Assembly: GCF_021183625.1 (NCBI RefSeq)
Contig: NZ_CP089214.1
Location: forward strand, 6,386,001 to 6,450,000
DNA from: Nocardia asteroides
GTDB lineage: Bacteria > Actinomycetota > Actinomycetes > Mycobacteriales > Mycobacteriaceae
DNA length: 64,000 nucleotides
Reading direction: 5' to 3'
A model generated the notes under the pieces. That model was not told the origin of the DNA and made no database searches. It saw only the letters and a program-made list of their open reading frames with translations. The position numbers and the translations under genes are program-made. Below, piece by piece: positions 16,525 through 25,524 of this stretch (positions within the stretch are counted from its first letter, which is position 1; each line of letters starts with the position of its first letter).

Positions 16525-17331
16525 CTACAGCCGGGTGCGCGACACCGACTGCATGGCGAGCCTCGCCCCCGCCGAGGAGGCGTTCACGACGCCGCCGTCG
16601 AACCGTTCGAGGACGACGGCCTGGCTGGCGGCGAGGTGGGTCCGGTAGAGCCGCTCCGCCTCGGCGGCGCGGCCCGCCTCGATCTCCTTCGCGATCCGGC
16701 GGTGCGTGCGCACCACCGCGTTCGCCTCGTCGCGGGAGGGGTACTCGCCCTGCCTGGTGATCACCTCGGCCCAGGCCTCCTCCTGCGCCGACCACAGCGT
16801 GACCAGCGTGCTCACCACGTAGCGGACGGTGAGATTCGGCGTGTGCGCGACGATCAGATCGTGGAACTCGCGCGCGACGTGCGTGAAGGCGACGCCGTCG
16901 TCCAGCAGCTCCGCGGATTTCTCGACGTTCTCGGTGAGCGCGGGGACGACGGTCTCGGCGCGATCCGGCCTGGTGGCGCACTCGGCGGCGCAGGTGGGCT
17001 CCAGCATGCGCAGCCCCGCGGCCAGGTCGCCGAGCGTGACGCGGGCGCCCTGCAGCGCGAGCCCGAGGTGGTAGGCGGCCGACGTCGCGTCCGGCCGGTG
17101 CACCTCGGCGCCGCCGACATTGCCGCGCCGGACGGTGACCAGCCCCTCGGTCTCCAGGATGCGCAGCGCCTCCCGGATCGAGGGGTAGCTGACCCCGAAG
17201 TCCTGGACCAGCTGGTCCTGGGTCGGGAGCCGGTAGGTGTCGTCCCCGGCCAGGATTCGGGTGCGCAGCTCGGCGGCGACGGTCTCCGCGATCCGGCGCT
17301 GCGGCACCCGGCCGCGGCGGGGGCTCGTCAT
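16525..17331 (-). CDS. GntR-family regulator, FadR/FCD subfamily
   Basis: The 268-residue protein has an N-terminal winged helix-turn-helix with LPTQDQLVQDFGVSYPSIRE and ALRILETEGLV at about 35-66, and a C-terminal FCD helical domain with conserved His/Arg metal or ligand residues around HVAREFHDLI. It is flanked by two copies of the same palindrome: A2 before its own start and A1 beyond its stop. A third copy is at 30300. It is the best candidate to control the Rieske/BVMO operon and the dehydrogenase operon, releasing DNA on binding a pathway acid or CoA ester. Confidence 0.88.
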   Translation of the reverse strand: MTSPRRGRVPQRRIAETVAAELRTRILAGDDTYRLPTQDQLVQDFGVSYPSIREALRILETEGLVTVRRGNVGGAEVHRPDATSAAYHLGLALQGARVTLGDLAAGLRMLEPTCAAECATRPDRAETVVPALTENVEKSAELLDDGVAFTHVAREFHDLIVAHTPNLTVRYVVSTLVTLWSAQEEAWAEVITRQGEYPSRDEANAVVRTHRRIAKEIEAGRAAEAERLYRTHLAASQAVVLERFDGGVVNASSAGARLAMQSVSRTRL

Positions 17332-17421
17332 CCGCGCCGCCCGGCGCCGGTCCGCCCGCGGGTCGCTCTCACCGTCATGGCGGCAGTGTAGTCAGCGGTG
17401 GATGACCATACAAATATTGCT

Positions 17422-17435
17422 ATCCTTATGAGGAT
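17422..17435. promoter_or_regulatory. GntR-type operator, site A2
   Basis: ATCCT-TATG-AGGAT, flanked on the right by TG as in A1. It ends about 10 bp before the GTG start of the acyl-CoA dehydrogenase operon and overlaps its Shine-Dalgarno region, so a bound protein could block both transcription and ribosome access. It is 91 bp upstream of the divergent GntR start. Confidence 0.75.
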
Positions 17436-17444
17436 TGAAGTACC

Positions 17445-18623
17445 GTGCGACGCATGGACTTCACCATGGGCGAGGCCGCCGCGAGTCTGCGAGGCGAGCT
17501 CCGGCGGCTGATCGCCGCGGAGGTCCCGGACGACTTTCTCGGCGCCTTCACCGACGACCCGGCGGATCTCGCGGTCGCGCAGCGGTTCAGCGGGGTGCTC
17601 GCCGAGCGCGGGCTGCTCTGCGCCGCCTGGCCGGAGCGGTTCGGCGGCCGCGGCGCCTCGGTGTGGGAGCAGACCGTCGTCCGCGAGGAGATGTGGGCAC
17701 AGCACGAACCGCGCGGCGCCCAGTACATGGGCGTCAACTGGGTCGGGCCGACCGTCATGCGGCACGGCACCGAGCAGCAGCAGCGCGTGCACCTGCCGCC
17801 GATCGCGCGCGGCGAGGTGATCTGGTGCCAGGGGTTCAGCGAGCCGGACGCCGGCTCCGACCTGGCCTCGCTGCGCACCGCGGCGCGGCCCGACGGCGAC
17901 GGGTGGCTGATCTCCGGGCAGAAGATCTGGACCTCCTACGCGACGATGGCGCAGTGGTGCTTCCTGCTCGCCCGCACCGGGTCGGGGGAGCGGAAGCAGC
18001 AGGGGCTGACCGTGTTCCTGCTGCCGATGTCGGCGCCGGGCATCCTGGTGCGGCCGATCCGCTCCATGCTCGGGCCGCACCACCTGAACGAGGTGTTCTT
18101 CGACGGGGTGCGCGCCACCTCGGCCGACGTGCTCGGCCGGGTGGGCGAGGGCTGGTCGGTGGTGCGCGAGGTGCTCGCCTTCGAGCGGGTCGGGATCGCG
18201 CGCTACGCCCGCTGCGAGCGGTTGCTGCTGACCGCGCCCGAGGTGCTCGGCGAGCGCTGGGCCACGCTGCCCGCGGCGCTGCCCGGGCGCTGGGCGCGCC
18301 TGCTCACCAGGGCGCGGCGGGCGCGGTTGCTGGCCTATCAGGTGCTCGCCACGCAGAGCACCGGCACGGTGGACCCGGCCGACACCGCCGCCTACCGGAT
18401 CGCGGTCACCCGGCTGGACCAGGAGAGTGCCGCACTGCTCGCCGAGCTGGCGGCGCACGTGCCGGACGAGGAGGGGCCGCGGCGGCGCTTCCGCCGCGCG
18501 GTCGACGATCACTGGCGGTACGCGAATGCCGCCACCGTAGCCTCGGGGAGTATCGAGATGCAGCAGATTCTGCTGGCGCGGGCATTGCTCGGCGGGGGTC
18601 GCCGGAACGGGGAGGCGGCGTGA
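17445..18623 (+). CDS. Acyl-CoA dehydrogenase (large/alpha type)
   Basis: The 392-residue flavoprotein has the standard ACAD order: QGFSEPDAGSDLA in the FAD-binding middle domain, GQKIWTSYA, and a C-terminal helical domain ending with GSIEMQQILLARALLGGG in place of the usual GGTSEIQR. GTG at 17445 is chosen for its spacing from GAGG; ATG at 17454 would be too far. It is the first of five overlapping genes. It probably forms a heteromer with the shorter dehydrogenase encoded next, as known for mycobacterial FadE alpha2-beta2 pairs acting on steroid CoA esters. Confidence 0.9.
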   Translation: MRRMDFTMGEAAASLRGELRRLIAAEVPDDFLGAFTDDPADLAVAQRFSGVLAERGLLCAAWPERFGGRGASVWEQTVVREEMWAQHEPRGAQYMGVNWVGPTVMRHGTEQQQRVHLPPIARGEVIWCQGFSEPDAGSDLASLRTAARPDGDGWLISGQKIWTSYATMAQWCFLLARTGSGERKQQGLTVFLLPMSAPGILVRPIRSMLGPHHLNEVFFDGVRATSADVLGRVGEGWSVVREVLAFERVGIARYARCERLLLTAPEVLGERWATLPAALPGRWARLLTRARRARLLAYQVLATQSTGTVDPADTAAYRIAVTRLDQESAALLAELAAHVPDEEGPRRRFRRAVDDHWRYANAATVASGSIEMQQILLARALLGGGRRNGEAA

Positions 18624-19609
18624 GTGCCGCGGCCGTGCCGCCCGCGGAGCGCGCGGTCGACGCGGGTGCGATGCGGATCGAATTGTGCGATGAGGCACGG
18701 GAATTCGGGGCGCAGGCGCTGCGGGCCCTGAAGGCCGCCGGCGGGGACGAGCTGGTCCAGCGGGCGGAGGCGGAACCGGGGCTGCGGCACGGGCTGATCG
18801 CGCCGGTGCTGGAGCGGCTCGGTGCCTGGGAGCTGGCGCCGTATCGGGATCCGGTCGAGCTGGAGGCGGCGGCGGCGCTGTGCCGCAGCGCCGGGTACTG
18901 GGCGACGCCGTATCCGGTGGCCGAGCGGCTCGCCCGCCCGGACGATCTCGAGGTGGACGCACTGGTCGTCGTGGCGGGCCCGGAATCGGCCGCGCCGCTC
19001 GCCGGGCTCGAGCTGCGGGTGGCAGCGGCCGGGTTGACCGGTTCGCGCGGGCTGGTGCGGGCACTGCCAGGCACCGGGACCGCGCGGGAGACCGCGTTCG
19101 TCGTGCCGATCGAGGTCGTGCCGATCGATGCCGCCGGTGACCCGGCGCTCGCCCTGACCCTGCCCGGCTGGACGCTGCTCGGCATGCTCGACCGCGCCGT
19201 CGAACTCGCCCGCGAGCACGTGCTGCTCCGCCAGCAGTTCGGCAAGCCGCTGGCCGAGTTCCAGTCGGTGCAGTTCCAGCTCACCGACGCCGAGGTGGAG
19301 CGCAGGGGCGTCGAGATGCTGGCCCGCTACGCGCTCTGGAGCATCCAGGCGGGCCGCCCCGAGGCCGTCGCCGACGCGCTGGCGCTGCGGCTGGCCGCGC
19401 TCGAGGCCGCGGAGACCGTTTTCCGGGTGGCGCACCAGCTGCACGGCGCGCTCGGCTTCTGCGACGAGGCCACGCTCTCCTGGCTCTCCCGGCACAGCCT
19501 CCCGCTGCGCCGCCTTCCGCTCGGCATCGCCGGGACCGAGGAGGCGCTCGCCGCCCGCATCGGCACCGCCGGGCTGGCCGGGCTCTTCTCCGACCCGCGA
19601 GGGGTGTGA
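18620..19609 (+). CDS. Acyl-CoA dehydrogenase-like protein (small/beta type)
   Basis: The 329-residue protein is shorter than usual. Its N-terminal part is weakly conserved, while the C-terminal helical domain is clear: EHVLLRQQFGKPLAEFQSVQF and VAHQLHGALGFCDE. Such partners often lack the catalytic base and complete the FAD site of the larger subunit. The GTG start overlaps the preceding stop as GTGA, and its own stop overlaps the hydratase start, so subunits are made in step. Confidence 0.85.
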   Translation: MSAAAVPPAERAVDAGAMRIELCDEAREFGAQALRALKAAGGDELVQRAEAEPGLRHGLIAPVLERLGAWELAPYRDPVELEAAAALCRSAGYWATPYPVAERLARPDDLEVDALVVVAGPESAAPLAGLELRVAAAGLTGSRGLVRALPGTGTARETAFVVPIEVVPIDAAGDPALALTLPGWTLLGMLDRAVELAREHVLLRQQFGKPLAEFQSVQFQLTDAEVERRGVEMLARYALWSIQAGRPEAVADALALRLAALEAAETVFRVAHQLHGALGFCDEATLSWLSRHSLPLRRLPLGIAGTEEALAARIGTAGLAGLFSDPRGV

Positions 19610-20385
19610 ACGCCGTGCAGTTGCCCCCCGGGCTCACCATCACCGCCGACGGGCCGGTGCGCATCGTGCTCATCGACCGGCCGGGCGAACTCAACGCGGT
19701 GAACGCCGACCTGCACCGCGCGCTCGCCGAGGTCTGGCGCCATCTCGCCGCCGACACCGAGGCAAGGGCGGTTGTGCTGACCGGTGCCGGTCGCGCCTTC
19801 AGTGCCGGTGGCGACCTGAACTGGATCACCTCGTTCCTGGACGACCCGGTCGCGCGGGACGAGAGTATTCGCGAGGGCGCGCAGATCATCGAGGAGCTGC
19901 TGCGTTTTCCGCTGCCGGTGATCGCGGCGGTGAACGGCGGCGCGGTCGGGCTCGGCGCGAGCATCGCGGTGCTCTGCGACGTGGTGCTCATGTCGGAGAA
20001 GGCGTATCTCGCCGATCCGCACGTGGCGGTCGGGCTGGTCGCCGGGGACGGGGGCGCCGCGTTCTGGCCCCTGCTCACGCCGATTCTGCGGACCAGGGAG
20101 TTCCTGTACACGGGGGATCGGATCGATGCGGCCACCGCCGTGCAGGTGGGGCTGGCGAGCCGGGTGGTGGCGCCGGAGGCGCTGCTCGACGAGGCGCTGG
20201 CGCTGGCGCGGCGGTTGGCGGCGCAGCCGGTGGAGGCGTTGCGGGGGACCAAGCGGGTGGTGAACATGTACCTGTCGCAGGCGCTGGGCGGGCCGATGCA
20301 GGCGGGGTTCGCGGCGGAGGTCGTCTCCATGCAGAGCGCGGAGCACCGGGATCGGTTGCTGGCGTTGCGGGATCGCGCGCGGTGA
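19606..20385 (+). CDS. Enoyl-CoA hydratase/isomerase family protein
   Basis: The 259-residue crotonase-fold protein has the oxyanion-hole segments GAGRAFSAGGDLNWI (about 60-75) and AAVNGGAVGLGASIAVLCDVVLMSE. The usual catalytic glutamate of the ExxG position appears as VAGDGGAAFWP, so the hydratase residues are not clearly present; isomerase or lyase activity is possible. It sits between two pairs of acyl-CoA dehydrogenases with 4-bp overlaps on both sides, fitting the second beta-oxidation step. Confidence 0.88.
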   Translation: MNAVQLPPGLTITADGPVRIVLIDRPGELNAVNADLHRALAEVWRHLAADTEARAVVLTGAGRAFSAGGDLNWITSFLDDPVARDESIREGAQIIEELLRFPLPVIAAVNGGAVGLGASIAVLCDVVLMSEKAYLADPHVAVGLVAGDGGAAFWPLLTPILRTREFLYTGDRIDAATAVQVGLASRVVAPEALLDEALALARRLAAQPVEALRGTKRVVNMYLSQALGGPMQAGFAAEVVSMQSAEHRDRLLALRDRAR

Positions 20386-21554
20386 GCGCGGAGGAGCTCG
20401 GGGCGTTCCGGGAGCGGGTCAGGCAGTGGTGTCTGCGCGAGATCCCGGCTGATTGGCGGCAGGCGCAGACCGGGGCCGGCGGGGCGGAATTCGTCGCTTT
20501 CCAGCAGGACTGGTTCCAGCGGCTGCGCCGGGCCGGGTTCGCGGTTCCGCACTGGCCCGCAGAGTACGGCGGCGGCATGCCGGTCGAGCAGCAGATCGTG
20601 CTCTACCAGGAGCTGGCCGCGCACGACGCGCCACGGCTCGTGCTCGCCTTCGTCTCGGTGCACCACGCCGCCGCTACCCTGCTCGGCGCGGGCACCCCGG
20701 AGCAGCGGCGGAAACACCTGCCCGCGATCCTGGACGGCGAGATCTGGGTGCAGGGCTTCTCCGAGCCCGGCGCGGGCTCGGACCTCGCGGCTCTGCGCAC
20801 GGCCGCGCGCCGCGAGGGCGAGGAGTTCGTCGTCACCGGGCAGAAGGTGTGGGCCAGCGGCGCGCAGTACGCCGACTGGTGCCTGCTCCTTGCCCGCACC
20901 GACCCGGAAGCGCCCAAGCGGCGCGGCATCTCGTACTTCCTGCTCGACATGCGCAGCCGGGGAATCGAGGTGCGGCCCATCCGGCAGGCCACCGGCGACG
21001 CGCACTTCTGTGAGATCTTCCTGGACGAGGTGCGCATCCCGGCCGAGAACCTGATCGGCGCCGAGAACAAGGGCTGGCAGGTCGCGCAGCAGACGCTCGG
21101 CGCCGAGCGCGGGCTGACCATGCTCGAGCTCGCCGAGCGGCTCGGCCACGCCGGATTCCGCTGGCTGGTCGACCAGGCGCGGGCGCACGACGATCCGGTG
21201 GTCGACGATCGGCTCGCCGCGCTGGAGATCGAGCTCACCGGGTTGCGGGCGCTCTGCCGCGACCTGGTCGAGCGGCACGAAGCCGGGACGGCCGGCCCCG
21301 CCGACGCCTCCGTGGTGAAACTCTTCTACAGCGAACTGTTGCAGCGGATGACCGATTTCGGGGCCGAGCTCGGCGGGGTCGGCGCGCACACGGTGCTGCG
21401 CAAGCCGATGTCCGGCGGGTGGGAGTCCGGGGCGTGGGTGCTGGACTTCGTCGGGTCCTGGGAGTGGACCATTCCCGGCGGGACCAGCGAGATCCAGCGC
21501 ACCATCATCGGGGAGCGCGGGCTCGGGTTGCCGCGGGAACCGGTGGTGCCGTGA
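20382..21554 (+). CDS. Acyl-CoA dehydrogenase (large/alpha type)
   Basis: The 390-residue flavoprotein has QGFSEPGAGSDLAALRTAA, GQKVWASGAQYAD and the C-terminal IPGGTSEIQRTIIGERGLGLPRE, a textbook FadE pattern. It introduces a double bond into an acyl-CoA while reducing FAD. The GTGA overlaps on both sides couple it to the hydratase and to the smaller dehydrogenase that follows, its likely heteromeric partner. Confidence 0.92.
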   Translation: MSAEELGAFRERVRQWCLREIPADWRQAQTGAGGAEFVAFQQDWFQRLRRAGFAVPHWPAEYGGGMPVEQQIVLYQELAAHDAPRLVLAFVSVHHAAATLLGAGTPEQRRKHLPAILDGEIWVQGFSEPGAGSDLAALRTAARREGEEFVVTGQKVWASGAQYADWCLLLARTDPEAPKRRGISYFLLDMRSRGIEVRPIRQATGDAHFCEIFLDEVRIPAENLIGAENKGWQVAQQTLGAERGLTMLELAERLGHAGFRWLVDQARAHDDPVVDDRLAALEIELTGLRALCRDLVERHEAGTAGPADASVVKLFYSELLQRMTDFGAELGGVGAHTVLRKPMSGGWESGAWVLDFVGSWEWTIPGGTSEIQRTIIGERGLGLPREPVVP

Positions 21555-22708
21555 GCGCGTTCGCGGAGTTCCACGACGAGTTGCGCTCCGTTGCCAGGGA
21601 GCTGCTCGGCAAGGTGGGGGACGGGCCGGTGCCCTGGGAGGTTGTTTCGCAGGCCGGATGGCCGGGGCTGGCGGTGCCGGAGGAGTTCGACGGGGCCGGG
21701 GCGGGGGTCGCCGAGGTGGCGGTGCTCCTGACCGAAGTCGGTCGGGCTGCCGCGCGGACCGCGCTGCCCTCGGTGCTCGCGCTGAGCGTGCCCGCGCTGC
21801 TCGCCGTCGGCGGTGACGCGCTGCGGGACGAGGTGTTGCGCGCGGTGGTGCAGGGGCGGCGGGTGCCGGTCGTTGTGCTCGGGAGCGATCCGCCGGCGCC
21901 GGGATCGGCGTCCGGCCGTCCGGAGTTTGCGGGGGTCCGGCTCGAGGACGCCGGGTCCGGTGGCGGAGGGGCAGCCCGGCGGCCGGAGGCTCCGCTGTCC
22001 GGCCCCGAGGCGGCGCTGTCCGGCCCCGAGGCGGCCTTCCGGCTGGAGGGCGGGCGCGTGACCGGTGCCGCGCACCTCGTGCTGGACGCGCCGACGGCGG
22101 AGCTGCTGCTGATCCCGGCTCGTGATGCCGATGGCGACATGGTTCTCGCCGCCGTCGATCCCGATGCCGTGACCTGCACTCCGGTACCACTGGTGGACGC
22201 TACCCGGACGGTCGGCTCCATCACCGCGGACGGCGCGGAACCCCGCGCCGTGTGGCGGTTCGAGACGCCGATCGCGCTGGGCGCGCGAGCCGCGCTGGCG
22301 ACGGCGTGCGATGCGCTCGGCATCGCCCAGGCCATGTTGGACGCGACCGTCGCCTACGTGCGGGTGCGGGAGCAGTTCGGCCGCCCGGTCGGCTCGTTCC
22401 AGGCGGTCAAGCACGCCTGCGCCGACATGCTGGTCCGGGTGACCGTCGCCGGGCACCTCGTCGCCGAGGCGGTACGGGCGCTGGAGAGTTCCGCACCCGG
22501 TGCGGAGATCTCCGCCGGCATGGCCAAGTCCTACGCCACCGAGGCGGCGGTCGCGGTCGCGGGCAGCGCGATGCAGCTGCACGGCGGCTACGGCTACACG
22601 TGGGAGAGCGGCATCCACACCTACCTCAAGCGCGCCACCCTCGATCGCGCGCTCTACGGCACCCCCGCCGCCCACCGCCGCACCCTCGCCGCCCGCTACC
22701 GCGGCTGA
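21551..22708 (+). CDS. Acyl-CoA dehydrogenase-like protein (small/beta type)
   Basis: The 385-residue protein has the ACAD C-terminal signature: AYVRVREQFGRPVGSFQAVKH, GSAMQLHGGYGYTWE and RATLDRALYGTPAAHRR. The middle domain is low in conservation and contains a Pro/Gly/Ala-rich insert (GPEAALSGPEAA, a short internal repeat) around residues 150-165. GTG at 21551 overlaps the previous stop. It is the last gene of the five-gene operon and converges on LysR after 6 bp. Confidence 0.88.
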   Translation: MSAFAEFHDELRSVARELLGKVGDGPVPWEVVSQAGWPGLAVPEEFDGAGAGVAEVAVLLTEVGRAAARTALPSVLALSVPALLAVGGDALRDEVLRAVVQGRRVPVVVLGSDPPAPGSASGRPEFAGVRLEDAGSGGGGAARRPEAPLSGPEAALSGPEAAFRLEGGRVTGAAHLVLDAPTAELLLIPARDADGDMVLAAVDPDAVTCTPVPLVDATRTVGSITADGAEPRAVWRFETPIALGARAALATACDALGIAQAMLDATVAYVRVREQFGRPVGSFQAVKHACADMLVRVTVAGHLVAEAVRALESSAPGAEISAGMAKSYATEAAVAVAGSAMQLHGGYGYTWESGIHTYLKRATLDRALYGTPAAHRRTLAARYRG

Positions 22709-22714
22709 CGCGCG

Positions 22715-23605
22715 CTATCGGAGCCGAGGTGGTGGCGCGGCGAGCGCACCGGCGAAGGCGGGTGCGGCGCAGAGCGCGGCGTGACCCGGGCCCGCGTCGG
22801 GCACGACGACGCTGCCGCTGATGGTGACCGCGGGGGTCAGCGGGATGGCGGCGATCCGCCGGGAGCCGAGCTCGGCGACCTGGTCGGCGGGGAGCACCGT
22901 CCAGCTCTCCGGATCCGCCCCGATCTCGATGACCGCGTCCCGCGCGGCACCTGCGGGCCGCCCGAGCCGCGGCCGCACCCCGGATTCGCGCACCGCACTC
23001 GCCACCGCGTCGTGCAGCTGCCGATCGTGCTCCCTGGCGGGCATGCGCAGCACCCCGCCCGCCAGATCCTCGAACGAGACCGCGGCAAGCCCGGCCGCGG
23101 CATGCTCGCGGGAGACGACCGCGAGCAGCGGCTCGGTCCAGGTCGGCAGCACGGTGAAGCCGGGCGCCGAGACCTCGCCGCGGGCGAGCGCCAGATCCAG
23201 CTCACCGCGGCGCAGCGCCCGCAACCGCGCGGTGAGCGGCAGATCCACCAGCACCACGTCGAACGGCTCGCCCGCCGCGCGCAGCGCGTCGATCCCGCGC
23301 TCCAGCCTGGCCCCGAGCCCGGGCGCGATCCCGATCCGCAGCGTCACCGCGTGCGCACCCGCCGCCACCCTGACCTCCTCGGCAGCGGCCAGCGCGGTGC
23401 GCGCCGCCGCCAGCACCCGCTGCCCGGCACCGGTGAGCCGGACCCGGCGCGGCGAGCGGTCCAGCAGCCGCACCCCGAGTTCCCGCTCCAGCCGGGCGAT
23501 CTGCTGGCTCACCGCGGGCTGCGCGATGTGCAGCCGCTCGGCGGCCCGGCCGAAGTGCAGCTCCTCGGCGACCGTCACGAAGTACCGGAGCGCCCGCAGT
23601 TCCAT
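22715..23605 (-). CDS. LysR-family transcriptional regulator
   Basis: The 296-residue protein has the N-terminal winged helix MELRALRYFVTVAEELHFGRAAERLHIAQPAVSQQIARLE-type sequence and a C-terminal periplasmic-binding-like effector domain (about 90-290). It is not divergent from a metabolic gene: the ligase at 23840 is on the same strand and two hairpins separate them. A T-N11-A palindrome overlaps its own start codon. Its targets may be outside the window. Confidence 0.9.
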   Translation of the reverse strand: MELRALRYFVTVAEELHFGRAAERLHIAQPAVSQQIARLERELGVRLLDRSPRRVRLTGAGQRVLAAARTALAAAEEVRVAAGAHAVTLRIGIAPGLGARLERGIDALRAAGEPFDVVLVDLPLTARLRALRRGELDLALARGEVSAPGFTVLPTWTEPLLAVVSREHAAAGLAAVSFEDLAGGVLRMPAREHDRQLHDAVASAVRESGVRPRLGRPAGAARDAVIEIGADPESWTVLPADQVAELGSRRIAAIPLTPAVTISGSVVVPDAGPGHAALCAAPAFAGALAAPPPRLR

Positions 23606-23618
23606 AAGCGGAGCTTAT
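23604..23618. promoter_or_regulatory. LysR-type T-N11-A palindrome at the LysR start
   Basis: ATAAGC-GGA-GCTTAT is a perfect 6-bp inverted repeat that fits the T-N11-A LysR consensus (T23605, A23617). It includes the first two bases of the start codon, suggesting autorepression. Confidence 0.55.
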
Positions 23619-23750
23619 CGCCGCGCGTGCGGTTCCGGTCCGGCTCCCCTTCGCCGTGGCTGCTGAAGTCGTTGCACGGGTATCGAATCGGTGTTGTTCG
23701 GCGCGCATCCGCGGGCGCACGAGGTGGACGGTGCGGGGGCCGCGCGAACG

Positions 23751-23805
23751 CGCGCGAGGGGCTCCGGCACCGACTCCCTTGTCGGCCTCCGGAACCCCTC
23801 GCGCG
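23751..23805. terminator. Long GC-rich hairpin after the CoA ligase operon
   Basis: CGCGCGAGGGG with TCCGG (23751-23767) pairs with CCGGA and CCCCTCGCGCG (23789-23805), with a smaller CCGAC/GTCGG stem inside. It lies downstream of the minus-strand ligase gene and before LysR. Confidence 0.6.
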
Positions 23806-23811
23806 CCCATC

Positions 23812-23835
23812 CGGCGCCACACCGTTGTGGCGCCG
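23812..23835 (-). terminator. Hairpin directly after the CoA ligase stop
   Basis: CGGCGCCAC (23812-23820) and GTGGCGCCG (23827-23835) form a perfect 9-bp stem with a 6-base loop, 4 bp beyond the ligase stop codon. With the larger hairpin next to it this probably ends the AcuI-MaoC-ligase transcript. Confidence 0.65.
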
Positions 23836-23839
23836 AAAC

Positions 23840-25510
23840 TCAGCCCAACCGCTTCGCGGCCAGCTCCCGCAGCTCGGACGATTTGATCTTCGCGCTCCCG
23901 GTGAGCGTGAACTCCCCCTCCGCGAAGAGCAGCACGTGCCGCGGCACCTTGTAACTGGCCAGCCGCTCCCGCAGGAACCCGCGCAGCGCGTCCCCGTCGA
24001 CGGCGGCTCCCTCCTGCGGCACCACGCACGCCACCACGACCTCGCCGAGCGTCTCGTGCGGCACCCCGACCGTGCGCCCCACCTTCACCCCGGGGAACCG
24101 CGCCAGCTCCTCGTCCACCTCGAGCGGCGAGACATTGGCCCCGCCGGTCTTGATGATGTCGGTCAGCCGCCCCTCCCAGTACAGCCGGTCGATGTCGTCC
24201 AGGTAGCCGCCGTCGCCGGTGTGGAAGTACCCGTCGGCGTCGAGCGTCTCGTCCAGCGGTGTGCCGACGTAGCCGAGCATGAGCGTCGGCCCCTTGACGC
24301 AGATCTCGCCGCTCTCGCCGCGCGCGAGCACCGCGCCGCTGAGCGGGTCGGTGATCTTCACCGTCACCCCCGGCAGCGGCACCCCGCTGCTGCCCGCGTG
24401 CACCTCGTCCGGCGTGCAGGCGGGGTAGCAGGTGGTGATGGTGAAGGTCTCGGTGTTGCCGTAGGCGTGGCCGCACTCGGTCCACTCGGTGGTCACCGTC
24501 GGGTGCGCCGCTGCGGGCGTGTGCTTGTCCACGAAGGTCAAGCTGCTCAGGTCGGTCTCCGCCCAGTTGGGCGCACCGGCGAGCTGGGCCCACTGGTGCG
24601 GCCAGGCCACCGGGAAGGTGACCCGCTCCGACTCGATCAGCGCCACCGCCTCGGCGGCGTCGAAGAGCCGCTGCAGCACCAGGGTGCCGCCGACGGCGAG
24701 CGTGGCGCCGAGCGCCTGGCCGAAGTTGCCCGACCAGAAGAAGCCGTTGGCGGTCCAGCAGCGCACGGTGTCGTCCGGGGTGAAGCCGAACATCTGCCCG
24801 AAGCGCCACATCTGCACCGCCACCCCGCGGTGCGCGCTGCGAATTCCCTTGGGCTTGCTCGTCGTCCCCGAGGAGAAGAAGAGCACGGCGGTGTCGCTCG
24901 GCCGGACCGAGTCCGCGGCGGCCTCGACCAGCTCGGCCGGTTCGCTCCCGCCGCGGGCCAGGAAAGTGTCCCAGCCCTCGATCGTGCCGCCGGTCGGCTC
25001 GCCGACCACGGCCAGGTGCCGCAGGAACGGGTACGCCGTCGAGCGCAGTTCACCGGGGGCCGTCCCGGTCAGCGCCGGTTCGAGCTCGGTGAGCACCGCG
25101 GTGAAATCGGCCCGCGCCACGTGCCGTTCGAACAGCAGCACCGAGACCCCGGAGACCCGGAGCAGGTGGTCCAGCTCGGCCGGGGTGGAGAAGGTGCTCA
25201 GCGCCACCGCGACCCCGCCTGCCAGCGAGGTGCCGAAGACGGCGGCCAGCCACTCCGGCCGATTGGTCATGAGCACGCCGACGCGGGAGTCCTTGCCGAC
25301 GCCGGCGGCCCGGAGCGCACGGGCGACCTCGACCGCCCGGTCGTGCAGCTCGCGGTACGTCCAACTCACGCCGCCGGGGACGCGCAGCGCCTCCCGGTCG
25401 CCGTAGCGCGCGGTGACCTCGCGCAGGAAGCCGGGCAGGGTGAGCGGGCCGAGCCCGGGTTCGTCGGCAAGGGGTGGTCCCGCGGCGATGGCGGGGGAGC
25501 GGGTGGTCAT
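23840..25510 (-). CDS. AMP-forming acyl-CoA synthetase
   Basis: The 556-residue ANL-family protein shows the phosphate-binding SSGTTSKPKGI, the adenine region YGNTE, the hinge region around GRLTDIIKTGGANVSPLEVDEE, and the C-terminal catalytic lysine in GSAKIKSSEL. It activates a carboxylic acid to its CoA ester. ATG at 25510 has GAGGGG upstream. It follows the MaoC-like gene by 14 bp and is the last gene of the AcuI-MaoC-ligase operon. The acid is unknown. Confidence 0.9.
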   Translation of the reverse strand: MTTRSPAIAAGPPLADEPGLGPLTLPGFLREVTARYGDREALRVPGGVSWTYRELHDRAVEVARALRAAGVGKDSRVGVLMTNRPEWLAAVFGTSLAGGVAVALSTFSTPAELDHLLRVSGVSVLLFERHVARADFTAVLTELEPALTGTAPGELRSTAYPFLRHLAVVGEPTGGTIEGWDTFLARGGSEPAELVEAAADSVRPSDTAVLFFSSGTTSKPKGIRSAHRGVAVQMWRFGQMFGFTPDDTVRCWTANGFFWSGNFGQALGATLAVGGTLVLQRLFDAAEAVALIESERVTFPVAWPHQWAQLAGAPNWAETDLSSLTFVDKHTPAAAHPTVTTEWTECGHAYGNTETFTITTCYPACTPDEVHAGSSGVPLPGVTVKITDPLSGAVLARGESGEICVKGPTLMLGYVGTPLDETLDADGYFHTGDGGYLDDIDRLYWEGRLTDIIKTGGANVSPLEVDEELARFPGVKVGRTVGVPHETLGEVVVACVVPQEGAAVDGDALRGFLRERLASYKVPRHVLLFAEGEFTLTGSAKIKSSELRELAAKRLG

Positions 25511-25524
25511 GGTTTCCGTGCCCC

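Noticed and set aside
19281..22190. Open frame of 969 codons antisense to the dehydrogenase operon
   Set aside because: Shadow of four overlapping real genes with standard ACAD and crotonase motifs.
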